64,000 nucleotides of DNA from Shewanella sp. NFH-SH190041. Its GTDB lineage: Bacteria > Pseudomonadota > Gammaproteobacteria > Enterobacterales > Shewanellaceae. Position numbers and translations under genes: made by a program. Shown here piece after piece: positions 9,263 to 18,055 of this stretch. Position 1 is the first letter of the stretch, and each line of letters starts with the position of its first letter. The notes beneath the pieces were generated by a model. It ran no database searches and was not told the origin of the DNA. It was given only the letters and a program-made list of their open reading frames with translations. Location of the stretch: positions 62,001-126,000 of the forward strand of contig NZ_AP026070.1 in NCBI RefSeq assembly GCF_024363255.1, in the 5' to 3' direction.

Positions 9263-10606
9263 ATGGGTATGTCGCAAATTATTCACACACTCGACAATGG
9301 ACTGATTAAGCCCTACGAGGCCAATATTACGGTACCGAACTGGATGTTGTCCGGTATGGAACGGGTAATGCAACATTATGTGGATAAGAATCTGCGGCTG
9401 GATACTGTTTCCGCTGATGTGATGCCAGCACCTGTGGCAGGGAAAAAGTACATGCTGTATGCCCATGTGCCTTTCTGTCACACCCTGTGTTCCTATTGTA
9501 CATTCCACCGCTTCCTGTTTAAGGAAGACAAAGCCAGAGCCTATTTTATCTCACTGCGTAAAGAGATGGATATGGTGAAAGCATTGGGTTATGACTTTGA
9601 ATCCATGTACATAGGTGGCGGAACTACCACTGTGCTGGAAGATGAGTTGGTGAAAACCATTGAATATGCTCGCACGTTATTCCCGTCTATCAAGGAAGTC
9701 TCTTGCGAGTCTGATCCGCGCCATCTAGATACCCCCGGATTCAAGCAGCTCAAGGGCTTAGTCGACCGCATGTCTATCGGCGTACAAAGCTTTGATGATG
9801 GCATCTTGAAAATGACTGACCGGTTGGAAAAATTCGGTAGTGGTCAGCAAGTTTTCGATAAGGTGATGGCGGCGAAAGAGCTGTTCCCGATTGTAAACGT
9901 TGATTTGATCTTTGGTTTCCGCGGCCAAACTGAAGAGGTGATCCGTCATGATCTGGAGATGGCCCGTAAGTTGGATCCGCGTCAGATTACCACTTACCCA
10001 TTGATGATCACACACCAGACCCGTAAGAGTGTAAAAGGTAAGCTGGCAGCAGAGCAGAAGGATATGGCCAATCAGTATCGTCAAATCCTAAATTCCTTAA
10101 ATGGTCAGTACAACCAGTTGACTGCCTGGGCATTTGGTAAAGCCAACAATGAGGGTTTTGATGAGTACGTCATTGATTATGACGAATACCTCGGTGTTGG
10201 TTCTGGTTCATTCAGTTTCCTGAATGATACCTTGTATGTGAATACTTTCTCGTTGCGTAACTATCAGGAGCGGCTCGCGGCCGGTAAGATGGGGGTTGAG
10301 CAGCAGAAACGGTATTCGAAAAAGGACGTGATGCAGTACCGTTTCTTATTGGGTATGTTCTCTGGTCGGTTATCCCGTCAGTATTTCCGGGAAAACTTTG
10401 GGGTAAATCTGGATACGGCACTGTTTAAGGAAATGACCTTTATGAAGGCCATTGGGGCACTGAAAAATGACCCCGCCAATCCAGAAGAATTGATCATCAC
10501 TGATAATGGCAAAATGATGGGATTATTGATGATGAAAGAATTCTATGCTGGCATGGATAATGTTCGTGCCCAATTACGTCGCCCATTAAAGCCTTGTGAT
10601 ATGTAA
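9263..10606 (+). CDS. Radical SAM protein of the HemN/HemW (coproporphyrinogen oxidase-like) family
   Basis: A 447-residue radical SAM enzyme. The cluster motif CHTLCSYCTF (Cys72, Cys76, Cys79) follows YAHVPF, and MYIGGGTTT, SIGVQSFDD and the C-terminal HemN-like winged-helix region complete the family pattern. In HemN proper an extended CxxxCxxCxC pattern is typical. Here the residue after the third Cys region is Thr-Phe, which is closer to HemW and haem-utilisation relatives, so true coproporphyrinogen dehydrogenase activity is not assured. It acts in the cytoplasm. The start could be ATG 9263 or ATG 9269, since GGGAATGGG serves either. It stands alone between two large gaps, so neighbours do not help with function. 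Confidence 0.85.
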   Translation: MGMSQIIHTLDNGLIKPYEANITVPNWMLSGMERVMQHYVDKNLRLDTVSADVMPAPVAGKKYMLYAHVPFCHTLCSYCTFHRFLFKEDKARAYFISLRKEMDMVKALGYDFESMYIGGGTTTVLEDELVKTIEYARTLFPSIKEVSCESDPRHLDTPGFKQLKGLVDRMSIGVQSFDDGILKMTDRLEKFGSGQQVFDKVMAAKELFPIVNVDLIFGFRGQTEEVIRHDLEMARKLDPRQITTYPLMITHQTRKSVKGKLAAEQKDMANQYRQILNSLNGQYNQLTAWAFGKANNEGFDEYVIDYDEYLGVGSGSFSFLNDTLYVNTFSLRNYQERLAAGKMGVEQQKRYSKKDVMQYRFLLGMFSGRLSRQYFRENFGVNLDTALFKEMTFMKAIGALKNDPANPEELIITDNGKMMGLLMMKEFYAGMDNVRAQLRRPLKPCDM

Positions 10607-10645
10607 TACCATAGTGCATCGACGATGAGTCAGTCAGCGAGAATA

Positions 10646-10803
10646 GAAAGGCACACAGACCAAGCGTTAGGTTGAAGGTCTAGTGGGAACAATCAAAACT
10701 TGTTAACCCAACGTATGTGCCTTTCCCCACTCTTTGATAAGAGCAATTGTCTTTGCGGCTTGGTCTAAGTTTTAACCGGTATTTTGCCATTTAGCCGGTT
10801 TTT
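10646..10803 (+). ncRNA. Structured RNA candidate with nested helices and terminator
   Basis: GAAAGGCACA (10646-10655) pairs perfectly with TGTGCCTTTC (10716-10725). Inside it, CGTTAGGTT (10665-10673) pairs with AACCCAACG (10705-10713) with one mismatch. AGACCAAGC (10657-10665) can alternatively pair with GCTTGGTCT (10758-10766), or its AGACC with GGTCT at 10677-10681. An AACCGG/CCGGTT stem followed by T residues (10774-10803) could end the transcript. There is no ORF. Strand is inferred from the T-run. It could be a small RNA or a 3' UTR structure; I do not recognise a known family. Confidence 0.4.
10774..10803 (+). terminator. Terminator-like stem with T-run
   Basis: AACCGG (10774-10779) pairs with CCGGTT (10795-10800) and is followed by TTT. 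The 15-base loop makes it only moderately convincing. Confidence 0.4.
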
Positions 10804-11292
10804 AGCAGGCCTGCTATTCAGCAGGTTCTGTTTTTTTCCTGCGGTTTCAGAGTTATCACCTTCATCGCCAGCGAGACAGGTATCTTGTTTAACTCGTCTC
10901 TCTATTTACCCCTATTTTGATGCTAACGCACTGATATTTGCCCTTAACGACAAACCACCCACCGCGACTAAAACGCTTTTATCCCAAACAAAATATCATC
11001 ATGGAAAGTCAACACCCCCTAGGTTTCGACACTGAAATAGTGGCTAAACGTTCGGGTCATTTTATCTCTGTGGCAAATTTATTTTTTGCCTGATGTCGCT
11101 AAGTTACAGGGTGAAAGTTTGATCCATATCTCAGTTAAGGTGTTGTTTGCAAAGGTTATCACTTCCATGAGAGGTAATATTACCGAAAATTGAATTATAT
11201 ATTAGTAATATTGCGGTTATTTCTTACGGTATTGATTCAAAAAACTGATTGGATTAACCTTGGCACAACATTAACAGGACAGAGGCTGTGAA

Positions 11293-11481
11293 ATGAGCAA
11301 ACCGGTCAAATTCTCCGTTTTTTGCGAACGCTACCAGCTGGATGCCACTGAGCAAGATACCCACAGACTGTATAACGTGTACGTCGACCGTTTGGATGTA
11401 TTCAATAAAGTGCTCAGTGACCTGATTGTTGCCGAGGCGATAGCCAAAGCGAGGGATGCCACGGCAGGTGTCCGCAGATAA
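11293..11481 (+). CDS. Small conserved-looking protein of unknown function (62 aa)
   Basis: A 62-residue, soluble, charged protein beginning MSKPVKFSVFCERYQL, probably mostly alpha-helical. It is accepted as real because ACAGGACAGAGG precedes the ATG, the composition is protein-like, and a clean terminator follows 22 bases after the stop. It has no membrane segment or recognisable motif. It stands alone and converges on the minus-strand cyclase remnant. A palindrome about 110 bases upstream may be an operator. No function can be assigned. Confidence 0.7.
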   Translation: MSKPVKFSVFCERYQLDATEQDTHRLYNVYVDRLDVFNKVLSDLIVAEAIAKARDATAGVRR

Positions 11482-11502
11482 TCACTGTTTAACTGCTTGT
11501 TT

Positions 11503-11527
11503 AGCTCGGCAATGCCGGGCTTTTTTG
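11503..11527 (+). terminator. Rho-independent terminator after the 62-aa gene
   Basis: AGCTCGGC (11503-11510) pairs with GCCGGGCT (11514-11521) with one G-T pair, followed by a run of T residues. Confidence 0.8.
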
Positions 11528-11565
11528 TGCCTAAAAATGGTAACAAACTGAGAGGGGTATCATGA

Positions 11566-12334
11566 TTAACTGGCATTGCGTACCAGTTTTAACTTATTGG
11601 CTTTATGGCGTTTTTTCATTCGGCACATGGCTTTATCCGCTTCGCCGATCAACTGCTCAGCATTGTCATATTTGACCGGCCCCGTCTGTACTAATCCTAT
11701 GCTGATTTTTAAATCCTTTAATGTGCGGCGGATCTCTGACTGAATACGGTGGCTGAAGGTTTCCCGAGCTTGTTTTGCGGTACATTTGGGCAGGATGACA
11801 CAGAACTCATCCCCACCGTAGCGGAAACAGCAATCCTCCGCCCGACTGAACGTGGTAATAATTCTTGCGACCTCTCGCAGTATCTCATCTCCGCGTTGAT
11901 GGCCCTGGGTGTCATTGATCAGCTTGAAATCATCAATATCGATATACACCATGGTTACTGGCTCATTACGGCGCTCTGCTGCTCGCAGCACTTTGGTGAC
12001 AATGGTGTTTAGGTGGCGGACATTAAGCAAGCCGGTTATTGACGTAATCTGGCCCATAGCTGCCAGAGAAGAGATCCAAAATATATTTGCGCTGCGCCAG
12101 GCTTAGGCGGTGTAGGGTATCAGCGTCCCCGATCAGTAAAGAGATCTCAGGGTTGCTGGTTTGCTGTTCATAGAAAGCGTCGACAATTTTATCTAGCCTG
12201 GCGTCGATAAAGCCCTGCAGTTTATACAGTTGCTGCACATCATCATCGGTAAAACCAAACAGTTTTTTACGCTGTTCGATTTCAAAATCATTGAATTTCA
12301 GTTGCTCCAGTAACGTTTTATCTGTTTCCCGCAT
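11566..12334 (-). pseudogene. Globin-coupled diguanylate cyclase with an internal deletion
   Basis: Two minus-strand frames make up one damaged gene. The N-terminal part (12334 to 12023) is a globin-coupled sensor domain (KLFGFTDDDVQQLYKL, LAQRKYILDLFSGSYG, YVNNRL), which stops after 103 codons. It ends just before the segment that normally carries the proximal haem histidine. The other part (12057 to 11566), in another frame, is a GGDEF domain with the start TGLLN, a RAED inhibitory site five residues before GGDEF, and an intact RYGGDEF motif. Intact family members have about 190 more residues between these parts. The join lies in the sequence AATAACCGGCTTG, read as VNNRL in one frame and ITGLL in the other, which suggests deletion between short repeats. 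An internal ATG at 12057 might still start a bare GGDEF protein of 163 residues. Confidence 0.82.
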
Positions 12335-12424
12335 AGCCGTCCCTGTTATCGCGGTAGAAAAATACCAGCACTAAGCTTAGCGTTGTGAGACAGTTTTGCC
12401 ATCAACTGACGGAATTGAGCGCCA

Positions 12425-15400
12425 TTATCCAGCGGCTTTACTTTGATGGATCAATTGGTTTAGGGCGTCATGGGCAGTGGCAAAATCATTTTCTGCTAGC
12501 GCCTGTTCTACTTGGCTAAAATCGATGCCCATTTGATCCACTGCCTCCGCGTTCTGTTTCAGCAGGCTGATAAAGTCGCCAGCTTGATTGTCAGCCTGTT
12601 GCAGTAGCATGCCTAACTGCTGTAGTTCCATCAGAAACTCTGCACTGTCATAAGCTCGGACGGTTAACGCGACTTCTGCTTGATGAGGGGTATCGGGCGG
12701 AAGCGCCTGTTCGATTTGTGTCAGCAATGCTGTGAGTCGGGGGATAATATCATTTGGTGGCAGTTGGCCATTATGGCCATATTGCTCCAGCTGATGACCC
12801 AGTGTAATCAGCGGCTCAGCGGCAATATTCGCTGCCGCCCCCTTCAGGCTGTGACCAGCCAAGCGTAATGCGGTGTAGTCAGCCTTGACCAGTGCCTGAG
12901 TGATTGCCGGTAGCTCTAATCGTCGGCTGTTGAGAAAGCTGCGGACTATCTGCCAGTACAGGGGGCTATTCCCCCCCAGTCTGGCAATACCGTCAGCGGT
13001 ATCCAGTACCGGTTGACTGTCACTGGATACCGCTCCATTAGGGCGTTCTGTCGCGCGGTTTTTTTGCATTGTTGCTGCGGTAGGCTCTGCGGGATTAACT
13101 GTGGTTCGGCCATTGTGCAACCAGTGGCTGACCTTGGTAATTAGTGCTGCGACATCTATGGGTTTGGCAATATGGTCATCCATGCCACAGGCCTGACATT
13201 GCTCAATATCTTGCTCCATTGCGTTGGCCGTCATCGCCAGGATCGGTAGTTGCTGGTAAACGGGATCTTGCCGGATAAGTTTGGTGGCAGTAATGCCGTC
13301 CATCACCGGCATTTGTATATCCATCAATATGAGATCAACATGCTGCTGTGCCAGTATTTCTAGGGCGGCTTTGCCATGTCGGGCACAGATAATATCAGCA
13401 CCATAGGGTGCCAAAATACCGCTGGCCACTTCCTGATTGGTGTCATTGTCTTCAACCAGCAAAATACGAGATTGGGCCAACACAGCGGTCATATCTTGTG
13501 CTGTATCAGCGACCAGAGCGGGTTGTTCTGACGCTGGTAATGGCAGAGAAAATGCCTGCAGTAGTGCGTGATATAACATGGATGGCAGTACAGGTTTGAA
13601 TAAATTGCTGACAAACAGGGTTTCACAATCACCGGTAAGACCGATATCCCGGTGGCCATCACAGATCAATATGGCCTTGGGCTTGTGCTGCAGTAATTTA
13701 TCCTGCAGCTGGCGGGTTGTTTCAATGCCATCCATACCACTGAGCTGGCGGCTGATCAGCATGGCATCAATACCTGTGTCGGCGTCGGCTTGGGTTATCG
13801 CCGTCAGTGCGGTAAAGCCGCTTGTCGCGATTTCCACCTGACACCCCATGGCCCTTAGTTGCTTGGCCATTACTTGCGCTGTGTTGCTATGCTCTTCAAC
13901 CAATAGCAGGCGTTTTTTTGCCAGCGCTGGTTGCGGCGGGCAGATCGGGGTTTGTTGTTGCAGCGTCAACGGCAAGATAAAGCTAAATTCGGTGCCTTGC
14001 TCCGGGCTGCTATTTACCCGGATTTCTCCTGCCATCAGTTCTATCAAGCTTTTGCTGATAGTCAGGCCCAGTCCGGTGCCACCATAACGACGGGTGATGG
14101 AACCATCAGCCTGAGAAAAAGATTGAAATAACTGCTGCTGTTGGACTTGGGTCATGCCGATCCCGGTATCGGCAATGGTAAATTCCAGTTCTACATGATC
14201 GGTTGAACGGGATCGCTGCTGTACCGTTACGCTGACTTGGCCCGATTCAGTAAATTTGATCCCGTTACCACATAGGTTGATCAGGATCTGTCCCAATCGT
14301 AATGGATCGCCTATAAGCCCGCTTGGCATCAGGGGATCGATATCGAAAAGTAGTGCGAGATCTTTTTCCGCTGCCCGGATCCCGACGACATCAGACAGAC
14401 TGGTAAGGACTTCTTCCAGTTGAAACGGGATCGCTTCCAGTGTCAGTTTGCCTGCTTCTACTTTGGAGAAATCAAGGATGTCATTAAGGATCCCCAGCAG
14501 GGACTTAGCCGCATTGTCGATTTTACTGACATAGTGGCGCTGCGGCGCAGACAAATCAGAATGCATCGCCAAATGCGCCATGCCGATAATGGCATTCATC
14601 GGCGTGCGGATTTCATGACTCATATTGGCTAAAAACCGGCCCTTGGCTTCACTAGCATCATCAGCCGCTTGTTTGGCTGCGCGCAATTCCAGTTCTAATG
14701 CTTTTTGTTCACTGGCATCAACAAAGAGTCCAACGATGCCTTTGGGTTCTCCCTGGCTGGAATAATAGGTCGCTTCATAGACACGGATGTGCCTTAACTG
14801 TCCGTTGGCATTGTGTAGTGTCAGTTCATATTCGGTGCAGCCCGGTGAGTTAAGTAGTGCGTGCTCGGTATTGGTAAAAATAGCGGCGATATCCGCTGGG
14901 AAGTGTTCAGCAGGAGTTGTTTCGAGAATATCGGTTTCAAACAGACCAAGAAAATCACTGAAGCCAGTATTAACGCCAATATAACGCCCTTGATTATCAC
15001 GGTAATACATGGGGCTAGGAATGGCATTGATCACCTGCTGATTAAACTCCAACTGTTCGGTGATTTGCCGCTCTGCATTGGCCTGCCGCTCAGAATTTCG
15101 GGTTAATTCGAAATTAATGGCCAAATCACTACGAACGGATTTAAGCCAAAGTAGCGTATCTGAAGATAGCGGGCCAACGGTGCCAAGCTCCAATAAACCG
15201 ATTACCTGCTCATTGACCCTAAGTGGGAAGAAATGCAGTTCATCCAGTGTCAGCTCACCGCTAAGCAGGGGAATGCGGTAATGTTGCTGCAGTTGAGTCA
15301 GGGCAATATGTCGCCGGGTCTGCAATTGTTGGAGTTGCACCTGATCTGTGGCAAATAATTGTTGCGCGCTGTGCTGGCCATAGCCAAATCCTGCGACGCG

Positions 15401-16459
15401 CTCTAATCCTTCTGCGCGGTAGCTGTAGAGCCCTAACAGGGGAAGCTGAAATCGGCCAGCGATAAAGTCGATAATATGCAGCCCAAAACTGGCCGCACTG
15501 TTACTGTCGCGCATCACATCGGCAAACTCCTTTACCGAGGTGTTTCGCTGTAACTGGGCCCGTACTTCCCGCAAAATTTGGTTTTGTGCTCGGGCGAGCT
15601 TGGTTAACCCACCTTGATGCTGCTCCTCGAGTTGAAAATCATAGTTATGCTGCGTTACCTGCTGTACTAAGCATTGTTGCAGTCGCGTAGCTGGCACCAG
15701 GTAACGGCGCCATAACAGCACGAAGGTGCCGGCTAATACCCCGGCTAACGTCAGTAATATCGTTAATTGCCATAAATAGACTTGGCGGATGGCCATCTGG
15801 CTTTGCTGTAGCTGCTGTTGGCTACGCTGATAAACCGCCTGATAAAACTGCGCTATCGGCGTCATGATTTTGCCTTTTTCCTGGAAATAACCATTACTGA
15901 ACAGCAATGCTCTGGCTAGTTCGGGATCCGCTGTAATCTTGTCTATTCCTTTTTCTGTACGGTTTACTCCTTCAATGGCGTCGAAAGCCTGTCTTTCCAG
16001 ATTGACCAGATTATCTGACAAGAGTAGCGCTTGACGCAGTTGACTCAGCTCAGCATCGGTAATGCCAGCAGCAGCCATGCGCTCTAATAAGGAAGGGTGA
16101 CGTTTTTGTTGGCTGCCTAGCTGTAGCAGAATTTCCCCCGGTGTGGCGGCTTTATCCCAATAGGCAAAGTGATGTCCCGGTGGCAAAGGGGCAAATCCAT
16201 TACGTACGGCTAATACTCTGTCAAATAGCTGTTTCCATTTAGGATTACCTGTGGCGGCATAGGCGCGGGCAAATTTGGTGAGGTGCTCGGAGCTTTGCCG
16301 TAGCTCTTGAGCCAACATAATTTGTTGCATGGCTGCACTGATATCAGCATCGATAGCGCGGCTTTGATTGTTGAGCTGATATAGCAGTATGCCCAAAATT
16401 AACAGCAGTGAAACCATGATGCTGCAAAGCAGCGCAAACAAAATGCGAATGGAAACCAT
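12425..16459 (-). CDS. Hybrid histidine kinase (GAF-PAS-HisKA-HATPase-REC-REC-HPt)
   Basis: A 1344-residue membrane sensor kinase with a built-in phosphorelay. Order: membrane helix at about 7-27, helical periplasmic domain about 30-225, second helix about 231-250, GAF-like region about 315-450, PAS about 465-585, HisKA with phospho-accepting His615 in SHEIRTPMNAI, HATPase about 710-830 (NGIKF, DTGIGM, GGTGLGL), first receiver about 848-970, second receiver about 997-1115 and HPt with His1203 in AGHSLKGA. In the second receiver Asp1047 in LILMDIQMPVMDG is the acceptor. In the first, the matching residue is Ser903 (MLISRQLSGMDG), so it should not be phosphorylated. There is no adjacent response regulator and the signal is unknown. 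It lies downstream of the MFS gene with a hairpin between them. Confidence 0.92.
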   Translation of the reverse strand: MVSIRILFALLCSIMVSLLLILGILLYQLNNQSRAIDADISAAMQQIMLAQELRQSSEHLTKFARAYAATGNPKWKQLFDRVLAVRNGFAPLPPGHHFAYWDKAATPGEILLQLGSQQKRHPSLLERMAAAGITDAELSQLRQALLLSDNLVNLERQAFDAIEGVNRTEKGIDKITADPELARALLFSNGYFQEKGKIMTPIAQFYQAVYQRSQQQLQQSQMAIRQVYLWQLTILLTLAGVLAGTFVLLWRRYLVPATRLQQCLVQQVTQHNYDFQLEEQHQGGLTKLARAQNQILREVRAQLQRNTSVKEFADVMRDSNSAASFGLHIIDFIAGRFQLPLLGLYSYRAEGLERVAGFGYGQHSAQQLFATDQVQLQQLQTRRHIALTQLQQHYRIPLLSGELTLDELHFFPLRVNEQVIGLLELGTVGPLSSDTLLWLKSVRSDLAINFELTRNSERQANAERQITEQLEFNQQVINAIPSPMYYRDNQGRYIGVNTGFSDFLGLFETDILETTPAEHFPADIAAIFTNTEHALLNSPGCTEYELTLHNANGQLRHIRVYEATYYSSQGEPKGIVGLFVDASEQKALELELRAAKQAADDASEAKGRFLANMSHEIRTPMNAIIGMAHLAMHSDLSAPQRHYVSKIDNAAKSLLGILNDILDFSKVEAGKLTLEAIPFQLEEVLTSLSDVVGIRAAEKDLALLFDIDPLMPSGLIGDPLRLGQILINLCGNGIKFTESGQVSVTVQQRSRSTDHVELEFTIADTGIGMTQVQQQQLFQSFSQADGSITRRYGGTGLGLTISKSLIELMAGEIRVNSSPEQGTEFSFILPLTLQQQTPICPPQPALAKKRLLLVEEHSNTAQVMAKQLRAMGCQVEIATSGFTALTAITQADADTGIDAMLISRQLSGMDGIETTRQLQDKLLQHKPKAILICDGHRDIGLTGDCETLFVSNLFKPVLPSMLYHALLQAFSLPLPASEQPALVADTAQDMTAVLAQSRILLVEDNDTNQEVASGILAPYGADIICARHGKAALEILAQQHVDLILMDIQMPVMDGITATKLIRQDPVYQQLPILAMTANAMEQDIEQCQACGMDDHIAKPIDVAALITKVSHWLHNGRTTVNPAEPTAATMQKNRATERPNGAVSSDSQPVLDTADGIARLGGNSPLYWQIVRSFLNSRRLELPAITQALVKADYTALRLAGHSLKGAAANIAAEPLITLGHQLEQYGHNGQLPPNDIIPRLTALLTQIEQALPPDTPHQAEVALTVRAYDSAEFLMELQQLGMLLQQADNQAGDFISLLKQNAEAVDQMGIDFSQVEQALAENDFATAHDALNQLIHQSKAAG

Positions 16460-16552
16460 AACCGTGCCTGTCTCGGGGGATATCCGTGGTATTTAGATAA
16501 CCCGTTAAGCTTAGGCAAGTTTCTGCTTTTACGCTCAACCCGTCAGATAGCA

Positions 16553-16577
16553 ATAAAGCCACACGAGGTGGCTTTAT
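16553..16577 (-). terminator. Hairpin between MFS gene and hybrid kinase gene
   Basis: A perfect 10-bp stem, ATAAAGCCAC with GTGGCTTTAT, with a five-base loop lies 40 bases after the MFS stop on the minus strand. The T-run is weak, so partial termination is likely. Confidence 0.55.
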
Positions 16578-16616
16578 GTTAAGGGGCGATAACTTACGTG
16601 CTGGTTCGCTGCAGGC

Positions 16617-17780
16617 TTACTGGGTGGCCAGTGGTTGTTGATCCCGTGGTGCCCGAAAGCTTTTTATCAGCATATAAATACAGGTGCTGAACAGACACGG
16701 ACCAAGGTACATCAGCAGGCTGTACTGCATGCTGTTAAAGCTGGAGGCTAACAGCGGGCCGACCACACTGCCGATGCTATAACTCAGCAGCATAAACTGG
16801 GTGGCCGCGACAATTTTGTTGGCACTCATGCTGTCACAGGCCAACGTGATGGCAATAGGGTACAGTGCAAATGTGCTGGCGCCGAGCAAGCTGTACGCCA
16901 GTGTGAGCATCAGTGCATCTTGACTGATGACCAACATAAATACACTGGCTGCCCCGATCAGACAGAAAAATGCCATCAGCAGACTTTTGCTCATCCGGGG
17001 GGATAGATAACTCACTAAAGGTTGTACAACCATGCCGCCCAAGATCACCATCGCCATCATTAGCCCGGTTTGGGATTCACTGCCGGTTTGTGCCTTGATA
17101 TAGACAGGCAACATGCCATAAATAGGCCCCAGAGTTAAACCGGATACTAGGCAACCCATAATAGCTGGCCGGCTCAGGCCGCGCAGTTCTCGCCAAGCTA
17201 TTTTCTGATGGCCTTGGCGGCAGGGTTGTCCCTTACGGATCAGTAAAGGAGGCAAAATGGCAATCAGTAGCAACAGGCAGATTAAGGCATAAGGAAGTAG
17301 TCCTTGGGTGCCGAATTGCCCGATGCCTAACTGGCCTAACGCCGTGCCACCGTACAATGAGGTCATATACAGCCCCAGACGTTTGGCTCGCTGTTTGGGA
17401 GTGTCAGCCATTAATAACCAAGATTCCACCACCACAAAGACCCCGGCAACCGCAATGCCTGCCAGCAGTCGGGCTACCAGCCAAACATTCGCACTTGGCA
17501 GTGCAATCATTAAGGTGATGGTCAGCAGCAGAGCCGCCAGAAACAGTACAAAGGAAAAGCGATGGCCAATACGGGCAACAACAGGTTCAACCCCGGTTGC
17601 CCCTAATAGCAGACCCAGATAAAACACACTGGCTAGCCAAGGCGCCAATGAAACATCCAGCCCAAATGAGGGCAGAGATAGTGGGATCAGGCTCATTAAA
17701 TAGCCTGATGCCAAGGCGAACACACTCAGGCCGGCAACCGGAACAAAAGTGCTGTTGGGGGTAGGGGAAGTCGTGCTCAT
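16617..17780 (-). CDS. MFS transporter, YcaD-like
   Basis: A 387-residue inner-membrane protein with about twelve hydrophobic helices. The pattern in the first half (ARIGHRFSF loop, LLAGIAVAGVFVVVESWLL) resembles the YcaD group of major facilitator transporters. The substrate is unknown. ATG 17780 is preferred because AAGGTGGAA lies right upstream; a GTG six bases earlier is the alternative. It is divergent from the PfkB-type kinase gene across a 275-base spacer that should hold both promoters. Confidence 0.85.
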   Translation of the reverse strand: MSTTSPTPNSTFVPVAGLSVFALASGYLMSLIPLSLPSFGLDVSLAPWLASVFYLGLLLGATGVEPVVARIGHRFSFVLFLAALLLTITLMIALPSANVWLVARLLAGIAVAGVFVVVESWLLMADTPKQRAKRLGLYMTSLYGGTALGQLGIGQFGTQGLLPYALICLLLLIAILPPLLIRKGQPCRQGHQKIAWRELRGLSRPAIMGCLVSGLTLGPIYGMLPVYIKAQTGSESQTGLMMAMVILGGMVVQPLVSYLSPRMSKSLLMAFFCLIGAASVFMLVISQDALMLTLAYSLLGASTFALYPIAITLACDSMSANKIVAATQFMLLSYSIGSVVGPLLASSFNSMQYSLLMYLGPCLFSTCIYMLIKSFRAPRDQQPLATQ

Positions 17781-18055
17781 TTCCACCTTGAATGCTCCGG
17801 AAAAAGAGGTTTTAAACTAACCAATGGTGATATTTTCGGCGGCACTCTAAGGCTGTTTTAGCAAAGGGTAAAGCGAGTAAATTTTGCGAAGTCGGTCAAT
17901 AAATTTGCATTGAGTAGCAGTTGATTGAATTGCGGTATTTTTAATCGTAAAACTGGTTTTTTTGCTTGTTTTTGAAGCGCTTTTTTAGTGTTGTGGCGCC
18001 AGATGGTTGATTTGAATACTATAAAAACAGCGTGTGCTAGAGCAGGAACAATCAG

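Larger units (their letters stand above)
10607..11292. other. Gap holding a structured RNA candidate and a small-gene promoter
   Basis: About 685 bases between the radical SAM gene and the 62-aa gene. The left third holds nested inverted repeats (10646-10766) and a terminator-like stem (10774-10803). It is followed by a perfect palindrome AGCAGGCCTGCT at 10804-10815. An 83-codon ORF at 10784 has biased, non-protein-like composition and I do not accept it. The right end has a GGTAATATTACC palindrome (11173-11184) and a related TAATATT about 30 bases later, perhaps operators for the small gene. Confidence 0.5.

Noticed and set aside
10784-11035. 83-codon plus-strand ORF in the gap after the radical SAM gene
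   Set aside because: Composition is Ser, Pro and Phe rich without domain character, it starts inside a terminator-like stem and lacks a ribosome site.
11262-11276. TGGCAC motif as a sigma-54 promoter for the 62-aa gene
   Set aside because: The -12 GC element is missing at the required spacing.
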